From the NCBI GenBank assembly GCA_025094145.1, contig JALLLS010000037.1:186001-250000 (forward strand): a stretch of DNA of 64,000 bases. The letters run 5' to 3'. The DNA comes from Spinellus fusiger (taxonomy: Eukaryota > Mucoromycota > Mucoromycetes > Mucorales > Phycomycetaceae). The translations under genes and the position numbers were made by a program. Below are positions 34,604-44,707 of the stretch, in pieces (within the stretch, counting starts at the first letter, position 1; the number at the start of each line of letters is the position of its first letter). The notes beneath the pieces are model-generated. The model saw only the letters and a program-made list of their open reading frames with translations. It was not told the DNA's origin and made no database searches.

Positions 34604-35551
34604 TTAGAACAAGTCAACATTGGCAGGGAACTCAAAGACGACATCCTTGCCAGTAAGCTTCTTGTAGACAGCAGAGAAGGTGTCAAGCTTGTACTCAAGG
34701 GAGGTAGCATCCTTGGTATCAAGGAACCTAAGATAAATAGCAAGAGATGAGTCCACTGTATACATTCTATGGTGTGTCTGTAGAGGATGGATTCTTTTAT
34801 ACCACCGTGCCAAGCACTTTGTCATATCACCCCACCCACCCACTACTACTCTTCTAAAATAAAATAAAGACTCTTTCTATTTCTCTCTCATATAAGATGC
34901 TTTTACTTACACCTTGATAGTCTTGGTACCATCAACAGCAACACGAGTGCGCTTGCCAACAATCTCGGTGGGATACACAAGATCCTCAAGGATAGAGTTG
35001 TGGACAGCAGTCAAAGTGCGAGATCTAGGACGGGGCTGCTTGGGGTTCTCACGACGAGTAGGGGTCTTCAAGATACGACGCTGGGCAACAAAGACAACGT
35101 GGCGGTCAGAGAACTTCTTCTCAAGCTCACGGGTGAGTCTATAGAAAGTTTATATAGAAAGAAAGAAAGAACGTTAGTCTTCTTTTTCTTTCTTTCTTTA
35201 TTGATCCATTCATTTATAGAATGCCCACTTGTATATTTACCTGGCCTGGACCTTGTTGAAGGCCTTTTGGGCAGGAACAGGAACAAAGACAACAATAGCC
35301 TTCTTGCCACTGCCGATTTCAATCTAGACACATAACACAATGTCGTATTAGAAACTAATATATACATAGGTATATATAACTTGAGTCATCTCACTTACTT
35401 CCTTGGCACCAGTGATCTGGAATGCCTTCAAATCCTTCTTCAACTCGGGGACATTGTTTTCCAAGTCCACGAGAGCCTGAGCAACAGAGAGCTCAAACTC
35501 ATCAGCGGGAGCAGTAGCGCCAGCGGGCTTTGCAATCTTGTGAGAAGCCAT
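34604..35551 (-). CDS. RPS7: 40S ribosomal protein S7 (eS7)
   Basis: Exons are 35551-35399, 35323-35241, 35138-34911 and 34727-34604, giving 195 aa; human eS7 has 194. All three introns are GT-AG (75, 102 and 183 nt). The protein starts [20 protein letters not shown] and contains [36 protein letters not shown], a basic [19 protein letters not shown] segment and ends with [14 protein letters not shown], all typical of eS7. It is a structural component of the small ribosomal subunit in the cytoplasm. The 5' region holds short GTAGTG/GCAGTA repeats. Confidence 0.96.
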
Positions 35552-36256
35552 AGTGACTGGCTTATAAGAGAAGAAGTAGGTAGGTTATGAACACACCACC
35601 ACCCATATCGACACAAGACACGTAGGTGTAAACACGCGAGTGTATTAGAGTAGAGTAGAGTAGAGTAGAATGTAGGTGTAGATACATGAATAGTGGTAGT
35701 GGTAGTGGTAGCAGTAGCAGTAGCAGTAGTGTTACCATGGAAGTGGTGTGTATGGGTGAAGGGTCATAATAGAAAACAGTCTCGTTAGTACACTAGGATT
35801 CCAATCCATCGTTTATCCCATCCTATCTTATGTCCCGTCTTCTTTTATCCCATCTTTTCATCCCATCCCATTTTCATCCATGCATCCATTCACTGTGTTG
35901 TTGATCCATCTTTAATATTATCCTATGAACTACGTACGTGTTGCAAATGGAAAGGAAGGAACTGGCAATAGCGCCTTTGCTCCTCTTTCTTCATCCCACT
36001 GCTGTGCGCTGCCACGAATCGGAGCCATTGCAACTCGGAGACGAAACACAGTCACAGTCCGGGCCTAAGAATGAGTGGCATGGACAGGTTTTTTTTATTT
36101 TTTATTTTTTAATTTCATTGGACACTTTGTTGGATACTCTATGTATTTTCCCATTTTCCCTGTGCTGCCTTTTATGGAAAGTGCGGAGAAGACAACGGAC
36201 ACACTTTTGTCTCCTCTTTATTTCGTCTCTTTATTTTGTCTGTTTATTTTGTCTGT
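35552..36256. other. Intergenic: eS7 promoter region
   Basis: Short tandem motifs lie upstream of eS7: TAGAG repeats at 35646-35669 and GTAGTG/AGCAGT trinucleotide runs at 35695-35735. They may be part of its promoter. An open plus-strand frame at 35938-36342 overlaps the end of the next gene and shows no family signature. Confidence 0.5.
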
Positions 36257-37503
36257 TTATTTCGTTTCATTCCATTTCAAGTGGGGCTGAGGGATGTTCA
36301 GGCGGTCGAGAACATATTCAGGCATACAGTAGACTGGGTTGACAGGTCGAAGGCCAGGATAGCCTAGCAGGGACAGTCCTGCCACACCAAACAGAGTATG
36401 AAAGACATCCACCATGTCGCCTGGTCTGTCTGAAATACCGCCATGCTCAGGATCCTAGGACACCAAAGAAAATGAGCTCTATTCTTTCTATTCTTTCTCA
36501 AAGAAGAGGTGCATCTACTTTACCTGGGCCGACAGAATAAAAGAAATGAGTTTGTTCCTATCGATCCAGTGGATTCTTCCGAGAATAGAGAGAGAAGAGA
36601 GCACCCACCAGGAATAGCACACCTAACCCACACCATTCAACATTGCTGTTGATTTGCTTGTAGAAAGAGAAAAATGAGAAAAGGCCACCTACATCCTCCA
36701 ACTTCTCAGGCCTTCCATTCAATCCACCGTTCTTCAACTGTCGCTCACACAGCCACCAGCTCAACGTGTCCCTGTCCACATGATGAAGAGCATTGGCAAT
36801 CGACAAGGCTGCCACACAACAAAAGATCTGTCCTGCATGAGACTCGCTGCCTGGCTGACTGCCAAATCCACCATCGTAATTCCTGCACTGGAGAATCCAA
36901 GCGACTGTGGCCTGCACATCAATGGCCTCGAGTCGGTTCAGCAGAGACAGAGAAGACAGGGCAATGTAGGCGAATCGAGAATCGACCTCTCCCCATGTGT
37001 CTCCATAAAACGAGCCATCGGGTTGCTGATGACTAGCAATGTCTATCAAGTCTCATTCTTTAAGGAATGAGGAAGATAGATAGATAGATAGATAGATAGA
37101 TAAACAAGAGAAAAAAAGAAGAAAAAGAGAAAAAAAAGAAAAAGCTTCCATTACATTCAACTGCCTTGTCCACTTGCAGACACTCCACAGCATCTAGCGT
37201 CACTGCCACTTGAATAGCAGAAAGCGTGTAGAGCAGGTGAGGGTCATGGCCATGATGACCACCAAACCCGCCGTTTGAGTGCTGGAGACTGCTGATATAA
37301 GTCATCATGTTTTCTCTGGAAAGGGCCTCTACGTGGTGCATAAGGTCAAGTGCTGTCATGCCCCAGTAAAGGCCGTTCAGACGCAGGTGTTCTGTGAGCC
37401 AGTACTCCAGGTCCTGTTTCTTGGTGTCAAGAGACTGTATGTAGCTGACATGGAGAGGAATCAGTAGAGTCGTAGGGACTGTTTCTGTGAGTTCAGTAGT
37501 CAT
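36257..37503 (-). CDS. BET2: Rab geranylgeranyltransferase (GGTase-II) beta subunit
   Basis: Exons are 37503-37155, 37051-36693, 36622-36524 and 36454-36257, giving 334 aa (human RABGGTB 331). Introns are 103, 70 and 69 nt, all GT-AG. The prenyltransferase alpha-alpha barrel repeats are visible ([68 protein letters not shown]). The zinc ligands of the family are D236, C238 (DVCYSWW) and H288 (DVFHTLFG). With the alpha subunit and Rab escort protein, the enzyme adds geranylgeranyl groups to C-terminal cysteines of Rab GTPases for membrane traffic. It shares a 138-bp upstream region with the divergent gene at 37642. Confidence 0.95.
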
Positions 37504-37641
37504 GGCGTACGGCCCAGTAAGAAATGAGAAGAGAAGACAGTATCAGAAGAAGAAAAGGGAAAAAAGAAAAAAGAAAAGGGAAGAGAGCAGAAGCAACAGT
37601 CACGTTTTCTCTTCTCTTTCTTGTTAAGCCAACACAACGCC
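37504..37641. promoter_or_regulatory. 138-bp bidirectional promoter region (BET2 / LARP7-like)
   Basis: The start codons of two divergent genes (37503 minus, 37642 plus) are only 138 bp apart, so both promoters and 5' UTRs must lie here. It holds a purine-rich GAAGAAAAGGGAAAAAAG tract followed by a CTTCTCTTTCTT tract. No TATA box is evident. Confidence 0.6.
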
Positions 37642-39264
37642 ATGACAGACCAACGCAAACTAGCGAATATTCTAGAGACGTATTTTAGTGATGCTCATTT
37701 ACTGTGGGATAAACTACTGCAGAAGCACCTCAAGGAAAGTCCAGAAGAATGTAATGAGTTCTACAGCAAAGAAGAGAAAGAGAAGGAGAAAGAAGAATAA
37801 GCCAGTAATACTTTTTATATTTATATTTATATACCATTACCATTATCACTGTGGATGTGTGGTTGTGTGGTTGTATGGTAGTGGTGTTGTTGGAGACCCT
37901 TGTCAAGCTGCCACGGTTCAAGGCACTGGGAGTGACGCCAGATGCACTTTATGACGCAGCCACTGCCTGTTCTCTGTCTAAACTCAAAGTAAAAGAGACA
38001 CCTGCATTTTAGTGGTTCTATTTCTTACTAGCAGGTACCAAACTTATGAGTGCAGTTTGATACCACAGGCACTCGTCTTGGAAGAATCAAGCCATTTGTA
38101 GCCAATAAGAAGCAGGTTCTGGATCCATGGGCTATCTATGTGGCAAGTGAGGTGGTCTTTATGTCTCGATGTCTCTGTTTATTTGCTAACACAGGGCCAT
38201 GGTGCCCACTGTCTAGGAGGGACTGGAGAAGCCTTACACAACAGAACACACGATTGCCAATCTATTCACTGATCTAGTGGGCCATGTCTCCTTTGTCCAC
38301 TTCCCTAAGGACCAGTATGGCAAGGAGGGGTTCTATGGGTTTTGCTTTGTGGAGTTTGATGATGAGAGCAATGTGGAGAAGGCAGTGGAGTGTATGAATC
38401 GCTATGAGCACACGCCTAGTGCTGAGTGGCAGGACAAGTACCCAGAGACAGTGGCCAAAGGAGATAAGCTCTATTTAAGAGTAATGACAAAGTAAGTACT
38501 GCAGGAGACCCTCTATGGACCCTCTGGACACTCAGGACAGATGGCTTTATAGAACGACATGGAATGCATTAAGAGAGGAGTATATTACAGTGCAGGAGAG
38601 GTTAAGAGTGTCCAAGCGTCAACAGTGGGAGGACTATGAGGCGAGTGCAGCCACAAAGACAAAGACACAAAGGACACACCAAGAGTATGCAGTGGGGAAA
38701 GGTATGGATCTGTCCTTGGCAGAGAAGACACCTGCCTATGAAAAGGGAATCATTGCCCTTGTCAGCAGAATCCATCCCAAGTGTTCAAAGACAGTGATCC
38801 ATGTAAGGGCGTGGTGTGGAGTAGCATTGGCTTATAGATGCCTGTACAGACATTTCTCCAGCAGTCAAATGTATCCATTCCCTTTGTGAATCGTAGAAAG
38901 GGCCTTGATTATGCAAGTATTTCTTATTCTATGGTTGTATTCATTCTCCCTCTCCAGTGCCATGTTCGGCTGACATCTCCCAAGGATGCTCAGACACTTG
39001 TGGACTATTTCCAACAACACCTCACACTGCAGGAGACCAACACAGATGCCATTGGAAAGACAGCAGGGGCGGATGATGGATTCCAGACAGTGACTGTAAA
39101 AGTAATCACAGGAAAAGAAGAGGAGATTTATTGGCAGGAGGATCAGTCAAAGGCATGTTTATATTTTGGTTTATATTTTATATTGGTTTTGGTTTATATT
39201 GGTTTATATTGCTCAAGAGCAGGTCAACAGGCCTGACACTGACTCTTTTCTACAGACCCATTGA
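37642..39264 (+). CDS. La-related protein, LARP7/Pof8 type
   Basis: Exons are 37642-37750, 37882-37988, 38056-38142, 38217-38491, 38553-38802, 38838-38912, 38958-39152 and 39223-39264, giving 379 aa. The order is a La motif (residues ~1-75: LANILETYFSDAHLLWDKLLQKHL, LVKLPRFKALG, TGTRLGRIKPF), then RRM1 (~97-190: DPWAIYVEGLEK, GFYGFCFVEFDDE), a charged linker, and a C-terminal RRM (xRRM-like, from ~250: GIIALVSRI, YCHVRLTSPKDAQTLVDYF). LARP7 proteins bind 3' ends of pol III or telomerase RNAs; the fission yeast member Pof8 is a telomerase subunit. Three introns (38143, 38913 and 39153) start GC instead of GT. The 45-nt intron at 38913 could also be read through in frame. The 3' end is the least certain. 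Confidence 0.85.
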
Positions 39265-40143
39265 TACTTCTCTATCTGTAAAGGCTCATGGAAGCAGACA
39301 ACTCACTAGGAGAAGGGCTATTTGTCTTATTTGTCTTGTTGGCTGGATGGATTGATTAAACCCTGCTACTGCATTTTGCCCATCTCTATTTATGACTGTG
39401 ACGTTGCATTGTCTTATTTATTTTTAATAGGAAATGTGAGCAGTGGGGGATGCTTGCTTGCTTTCTTTTTCTCTCTCTCTCTCTTTTTTTCTCTTTTTCT
39501 TTCTCTTTCTCTTTCTTTCTCTCTCCTCAACCCTACTCAATAACGTCACAGGCTCTGTTATTATCACCCTTGGCTGGCATAAAAAGAAACCTTTTGGCTA
39601 CGTCGTTCTTTCTTAGCATTTCCTCGATTTCTCCCTTGCAATTTATATTTCTTTCTTTCTTCCGCTCTCATCCTTTTTATCTTTATCTTTCTATATATTC
39701 TATATATTCTATATATTCTATATATAGCTGCTATTTCCCTCTTGTTACTATTATTGGAAATACACGTACAAGCACACCTGTCGACCTACCTACCTACTTA
39801 CCTACTCACTCACTCACTCTCTCACTCTCTCACTCTCTCACTCACTCACACACACCTATAAATATACGAATATATATACATACACCTATAGTGTACCTAT
39901 AGTGTACCTATATTATACATAGATATACCTACAATACATTACCTACAATACCCACTTCAATACACTTTTTACTCTTTCACTGCCGTTGTTAGTGTCTTTC
40001 TGTGTGAATAACTCCAGATATCTCTACTGTAGACTGTGCTCTACTGTCTATTATCTACTGTCTACTGTGCTATAGTCTATACTCTTCTTGTGTGGATCAT
40101 TTATTCAACCCAACCCACTAGAAACACCCCTCTTTTCTATTGA
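39265..40143. other. Intergenic with pyrimidine-rich and simple repeats
   Basis: This stretch contains long CT-rich tracts (39467-39528), a 4x TATATTC repeat (39693-39724), ACCT/CTCACT repeats (39783-39846) and TACTGTCTA repeats (40020-40080). ORFs in it are artefacts of low complexity. Confidence 0.6.
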
Positions 40144-41756
40144 ATGGAATCCAACCAGGGCAGTATCCATGTGTTCCGGGTTGCTGGTAGAGTGGGTCGT
40201 GCTCGGAGCATGTCAGCGATCAACACTCTCGGCACCAAATCCCGCACCAGTTTATCAGCAGAAACCAAGCGCAATATCTGCAAAGACCATGAACAGAACC
40301 CAAAGTGGACTCAGGAAGAACTTGCTAAAAAGTATGGCTGCAAACGCACCACAGTAGCCAAGGTAGTCTGATTCTATATTTTCTATACCTTTTCTATATA
40401 AATAAATACATAGACAGATACATACATACATAGACAAATAGATAGATACATACATGCATATTTAACAAGTTACTCACCACCCTGTAGATCATCAAGGGCA
40501 AAGACAGGTGGCTGGCCATTGATCCTCATGCTGCTGTAGCCAAACGCCTACGCCAAAGAAGCTCTCGCTACCCATTGGTGGAGAATGCCGTGATGATATG
40601 GCTAGAACAGGCCCAGCAACAGACAGCAGTAACGGACCAAATGATCCAGGACAAGGCACGAGAAGTAGCCCAGGCATTCACAGTGATGGGAGCAGAGGAG
40701 TTCAAGGCGTCTACTTCCTGGCTAGCCAAGTTCAAGCAACGGTACTTTGTAGGCACACAGCAAAACTTTACTGTCCGTAAACTATCACAGCGGCCTGAGG
40801 TGTCGGATGAGCAGTGGGCGTATCGATCTGCAGTGCAAAAGTACCAGAATGTGTTTCCTGCCACACAATTGTCTTCTCAGCATCCGTCGCCCTCGTATCT
40901 GTCTTCTCCCATCATTGCTGAACTGACATTTGACAGTGAACCCCACGACAGCCCTGAACATACTGAGCACGACGATAGTTCTGATCCTGACCATCATCAT
41001 CACCACCACCACCACCATCACCATCCTATTCACGAGGAAGAGGAGGATGAAGAAGAGGAGGAGGAGGAAGAAGAGGTGGTGGTAGTGAATGATACTACAC
41101 CTGTAGGAGTAGCATTACGACCTAATACCATCACCAACACCAGCACCAACACCAATACCAGCACCAACACTACGACTAATACGACTAATACGACTACTAC
41201 TGCAACAGAGACACTCTACCGCACCAGTCCAATGCCCAATAATGACACCCAGAAAACATTGAGCAGCCTCACCCACACCGTACGAAAGTCCATCCAAGCC
41301 CTTCAACGCATGTTAGTCGACCCACACACACTCCACAATGAAACACTCTCCTCTGCCCTGGATCCCCATGCTGTTCTTCTCCTGCCTGCCACCTCTCTCT
41401 CTACAGAACCCACCACTGCAGTGGGTGTGGGGGGCAAGGTACCCGCCACCCTGGGCTATCCCACCGACACCTCTCTTTCCGACAGCATCAACATTAAGAG
41501 TATCCTGAGTGATCTTGTTCAATTGGAAAAGGACATCAAGGAGGCTGAACTCCAACACTACATCCGCACCATGGCAGACTTGTTTGATCCAGACAGGGCC
41601 ATGGAGCATCATCGTAGGCAGGAAAAAGACGAACAGGCAAGAAGAAAAGCACAACAGCATTTGGAGAGGGTGCTGGCGTACTATGAGACACAGGGACTAG
41701 AAAATGCCATGCCAGCACGTCTTATTCAACTCATTCTTCATCAGGACTTTCAATAA
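40144..41756 (+). CDS. CENP-B-type HTH DNA-binding protein without transposase domain
   Basis: Exons are 40144-40362 and 40488-41756, giving 495 aa. The intron of 125 nt (GT-AG) is full of TAGA/TACA repeats. Residues ~35-85 form a CENP-B N-terminal HTH (AETKRNICKDHEQNPKWTQE, LAKKYGCKRTTVAKII). Residues ~95-165 form a Tc5/CENP-B second HTH (NAVMIWLEQAQQQ, ASTSWLAKFKQRY). Then come a His run (HHHHHHHHHHH), a Glu run and Asn-Thr repeats, and a C-terminal helical, charged region (LEKDIKEAELQHYIRTMADL). There is no DDE nuclease, unlike pogo or Tigger transposases. It is probably a domesticated nuclear DNA-binding protein. The target is unknown. Confidence 0.85.
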
Positions 41757-42064
41757 ATGTATACAGAAAAAGAAGAAAAGGAAAAAAAAGGGAAAACATG
41801 CACATTCTTATCATTTACATTCATCCTCCAGCTCAACTTTGTACCTACACCCTACTCACTTCAACAGCAGCAATTTCAGCAGCACCTATGCAATGACACA
41901 CGCCTAGAAATAGATAGCTAGTGTTTCTTCATATAAAGAATAATAAGAAAAAATAAGAAAAACAAGAGAAACAAAGGAGAAATAGATGTGTTATAGATAG
42001 ACGTAGAAGGGTGGGTTGTAGAGTGAAAATAAGAAAGAAGAAAGTCTATAGGGATCCAGAGAGA
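41757..42064. other. Convergent 3' region
   Basis: This is 308 bp between the stop codons of two genes facing each other (41756 plus and 42065 minus). It is A-rich, with no gene. Confidence 0.6.
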
Positions 42065-44447
42065 TCAACGCTTAGCACCTACAATCCGTTCCAATAACCG
42101 TTGCTTGACTGTCATGGGGGGTGGTTTTTTACTAGAGCGAGGATCCAAGAGTCTTTGTTTTCTTCTTTGCTTCTTTGGCTGTGTTCCTAGTTCATCTTCA
42201 CTACTACTGTCTTGAGTCTCATGAAGGGTCTTTTTTGGTATAGGAAGAGGCCGTGGATGAGAGGCAGGTTTCTTTGTTTCGATATACTCGTCATCTTCTT
42301 CCTTCTCTTCCTCAGCATCATCGTCTTCTTCGTCTTCTTCCTCAGCATCATCGTCTTCTTCGTCTTCTTCCTCAGCATCATCGTCTTCTTCCTCCTCCTC
42401 TTCACCTAGTCCATGCTCCCTGTACTCTTCCTCTTCTTCTTCATCTATTGTTTCTCCTTCTTCTATAGGTTCTCCTTCTTCTCCTACAAAGGATCGCACA
42501 GGCATGGGACGCTCTTCTACCCTCAATGTGAGCTTCACCCTCTTCTTCTTTGGCTCCTCCCATCCCTCTAATGGAACCGACCGCTCCACCAACACCTTGC
42601 GGATCCTCTCCATCCACGCCTGCAGAAGCCGAGATGCCTCTCCCACTGACCACGGGATTTCTGCCTTGGCTGCCCTCTTCTGTTCAGCCGTAGCTTCCGA
42701 CGACTGCAGCACCTGGAGGTCCTTTTGCAGCCACTGGACAAGGGCAACCCTTCCCTTGAGCTCATACAGCGACAGGGTGTGTGGAATGTCTGGATACACA
42801 TACACACACACATAGAGAGAGAGAGAGAGATGGGCGTGAGTAGGGTCATCCATGTCTATCTCCATGTCTATAGCCACCACTCTGTAGAATGATGGCCATC
42901 AGCACTTACCCTGCAGTTGCTGGTGGTAAGTGTGGGCAGCGTACCAGTGAGTGCGCTTGAAGTAGGGGAATCGGAATTTGCGAGGGACATGGGTGGCTTC
43001 TTCAATGGCATGAACACGCAGCTGGGTGGAGATGTTCATGCCGTGAAGAAAGTTGCCTCCAATGACAATGGCGTCTTCAGGAGTGTAGACAGCATGGATC
43101 CAGCCAGTAGGGATTATCCTAGAGACAAGAGCAGAATGGGTGGGTGAGTGAGGTTGATAGAAAGACCCTCTTTACATGGTATTGCCCTGAACAAGATGAA
43201 CTGCATAGCATTCTTTCACAACATCACCAAAAAACGTGGATGTTTGGTCGGGTGAAGAACTCCATTTCTGGTATTTGTTGAGGTTCTTGGAGGTGGGTTC
43301 AATAAAGTAGAATGTCTTGGAGCCACGCACAATATGATAGAAGACCTAATAAAAACAAAAACAAAAACAAAAAAGAGTAAGTCTTGCTCCCATGGACAGG
43401 GAGGGGAAATCTTACAGAAGTGCCACCAAAATCAACATGGCTAGAAGAAAGACAGTCAATCACCCCATTCCTTAGTATCGGCACTCACAAATCAGTGTAG
43501 GAATCCTTTGTTCCCATCAGACAGTACAGTTGCACCTTGGGATACTCCACAGGCTTAAGATCAGCAGGCCACACATGGTCAATCCAATCCATGTCTCTGC
43601 CAACACCCTCTATATAAGCCATCCTCTTCCGTTCTATGGTTACCTGACAAATGCAGGGCGCTGGATTGAACGTCCAAAGTCAGTATGGCTGATCTCCAAG
43701 CTGATCACATTGCGGATCCTGTCTCTGTTGGGGTGGTGATAATACGCAGCCCAGCGACCCACTGTCCATCCTGCCAGTTCAGACTGTGTACCTACATCTG
43801 ATGTTTTCTCCCTCCTTCAGTCCCTGTATGTTTTTCTTTTCTTTTCTTTCTCGATGCCAACTTACCAATCACTTCCACTGGCTGGTCTTTTCCAATCGCC
43901 ACAGCAATGTCTTCTACTGTTATGTCACTGGACGGCATCTGCATCCCCAGACCCTCACTCTTCTCCACCACCCATGGCTCTGTGAATCCCGTCTTTCGTG
44001 CCAATGCCACTGTGATCTGGTCGCCTGTGTACCGAGGAAATGGATCCAGAGCAAATGTCTTGGCCTTTAGCATCTTGGCCCATATCTTCTCGTCGCCTGT
44101 TTTGCCTTCGTTCAGGTCAGCATAGTTCAACCGGGCATGGGTTCTGCTTGTCTTTCTCGGTTTTTTTTTGTCTATTGTAGATAACAGTGTCAGCATCCGT
44201 ATCAGCATTCGTATCAGCATTCGTCTTTTTGTCTCTGTGTGTAGGCGTACTTACAGGTCATGGGCCCGTGGCTAGGCACACACACAGAACAGTGGTAGCG
44301 TTCAATCCTATCACACTCTTCTGCTGACATGGAAAGACACTCTGTATGGTACCAGGTCGAACATACATCACACTGGAGCCAAGTGTCTCCGAGTAAAGCA
44401 GACGCCTTGTTCTTACACAGTGGACATGCCTCTAGAGTAGAGTCCAT
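42065..44447 (-). CDS. PHD finger + JmjC histone demethylase (KDM2/KDM7-like)
   Basis: Exons are 44447-44255, 44171-43866, 43791-43644, 43596-43489, 43440-43416, 43345-43176, 43118-42910 and 42789-42065, giving 627 aa with all introns GT-AG. The PHD finger C4HC3 uses C8, C11, C26, C29, H34, C37, C53 and C56. The JmjC core holds the iron triad H253, D255 (HVDFGGTS) and H325 (PTGWIHAV), with T250 and K270 for 2-oxoglutarate; spacing equals that of KDM2A. The C-terminal 180 residues include a Glu/Asp tract with three near-identical [10 protein letters not shown] repeats and a basic end. Family role: PHD reads methyl-H3 and JmjC removes methyl groups from H3 lysines in the nucleus (H3K36 or H3K9 cannot be decided). 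The HxD lies on a 25-nt exon. Confidence 0.93.
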
Positions 44448-44707
44448 TCTGTTGCTTATACTATAGAGACACTAGAGACACTCAGAAAGAGAAAGAGAAA
44501 GAGAAGAAAGGGGTCTTGTCAGTGACATCCTACCCTTGGTAACACTCACAACCTACATTGTCTTGTACACAATGATAGACCTTTTCTTGAGTGACTGTGA
44601 AGTGAAGTGAACTGAACTCATTTCAATTCACAGTCACTCACTGCCAAAGTTCTTTTTTTCTTTTTCTTTCTATATTTGGACATCTACTTCTCTTCTTTAC
44701 ACGCCTA
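44448..44707. other. Upstream region of the JmjC gene
   Basis: The promoter of the minus-strand gene should be here. It contains a short inverted repeat (GAGTGACTGTGAA...TTCACAGTCACTC at about 44594-44641). This 48-bp stem-loop was the only structure noticed. Confidence 0.5.
44594..44641. repeat. Inverted repeat with ~13-nt arms
   Basis: GAGTGACTGTGAA is followed by ...TTCACAGTCACTC, with GTGAAGTGAACTGAACTC in between. It lies ~150 bp upstream of the JmjC start codon. It could be a binding site for a dimeric factor or a hairpin. Confidence 0.6.

Noticed and set aside
35938..36342. 134-codon plus-strand ORF with hydrophobic region
   Set aside because: No ATG at its start, it overlaps the 3' end of the BET2 gene antisense, and no family was recognised.
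39322..39902. Ser/Phe/Leu-rich ORFs
   Set aside because: They are low-complexity translations of CT-rich and CTCACT repeats.
42187..42653. Lys/Thr/Met- and Leu/Phe-rich ORFs in the JmjC acidic region
   Set aside because: They are shadow frames of the acidic repeat exon.
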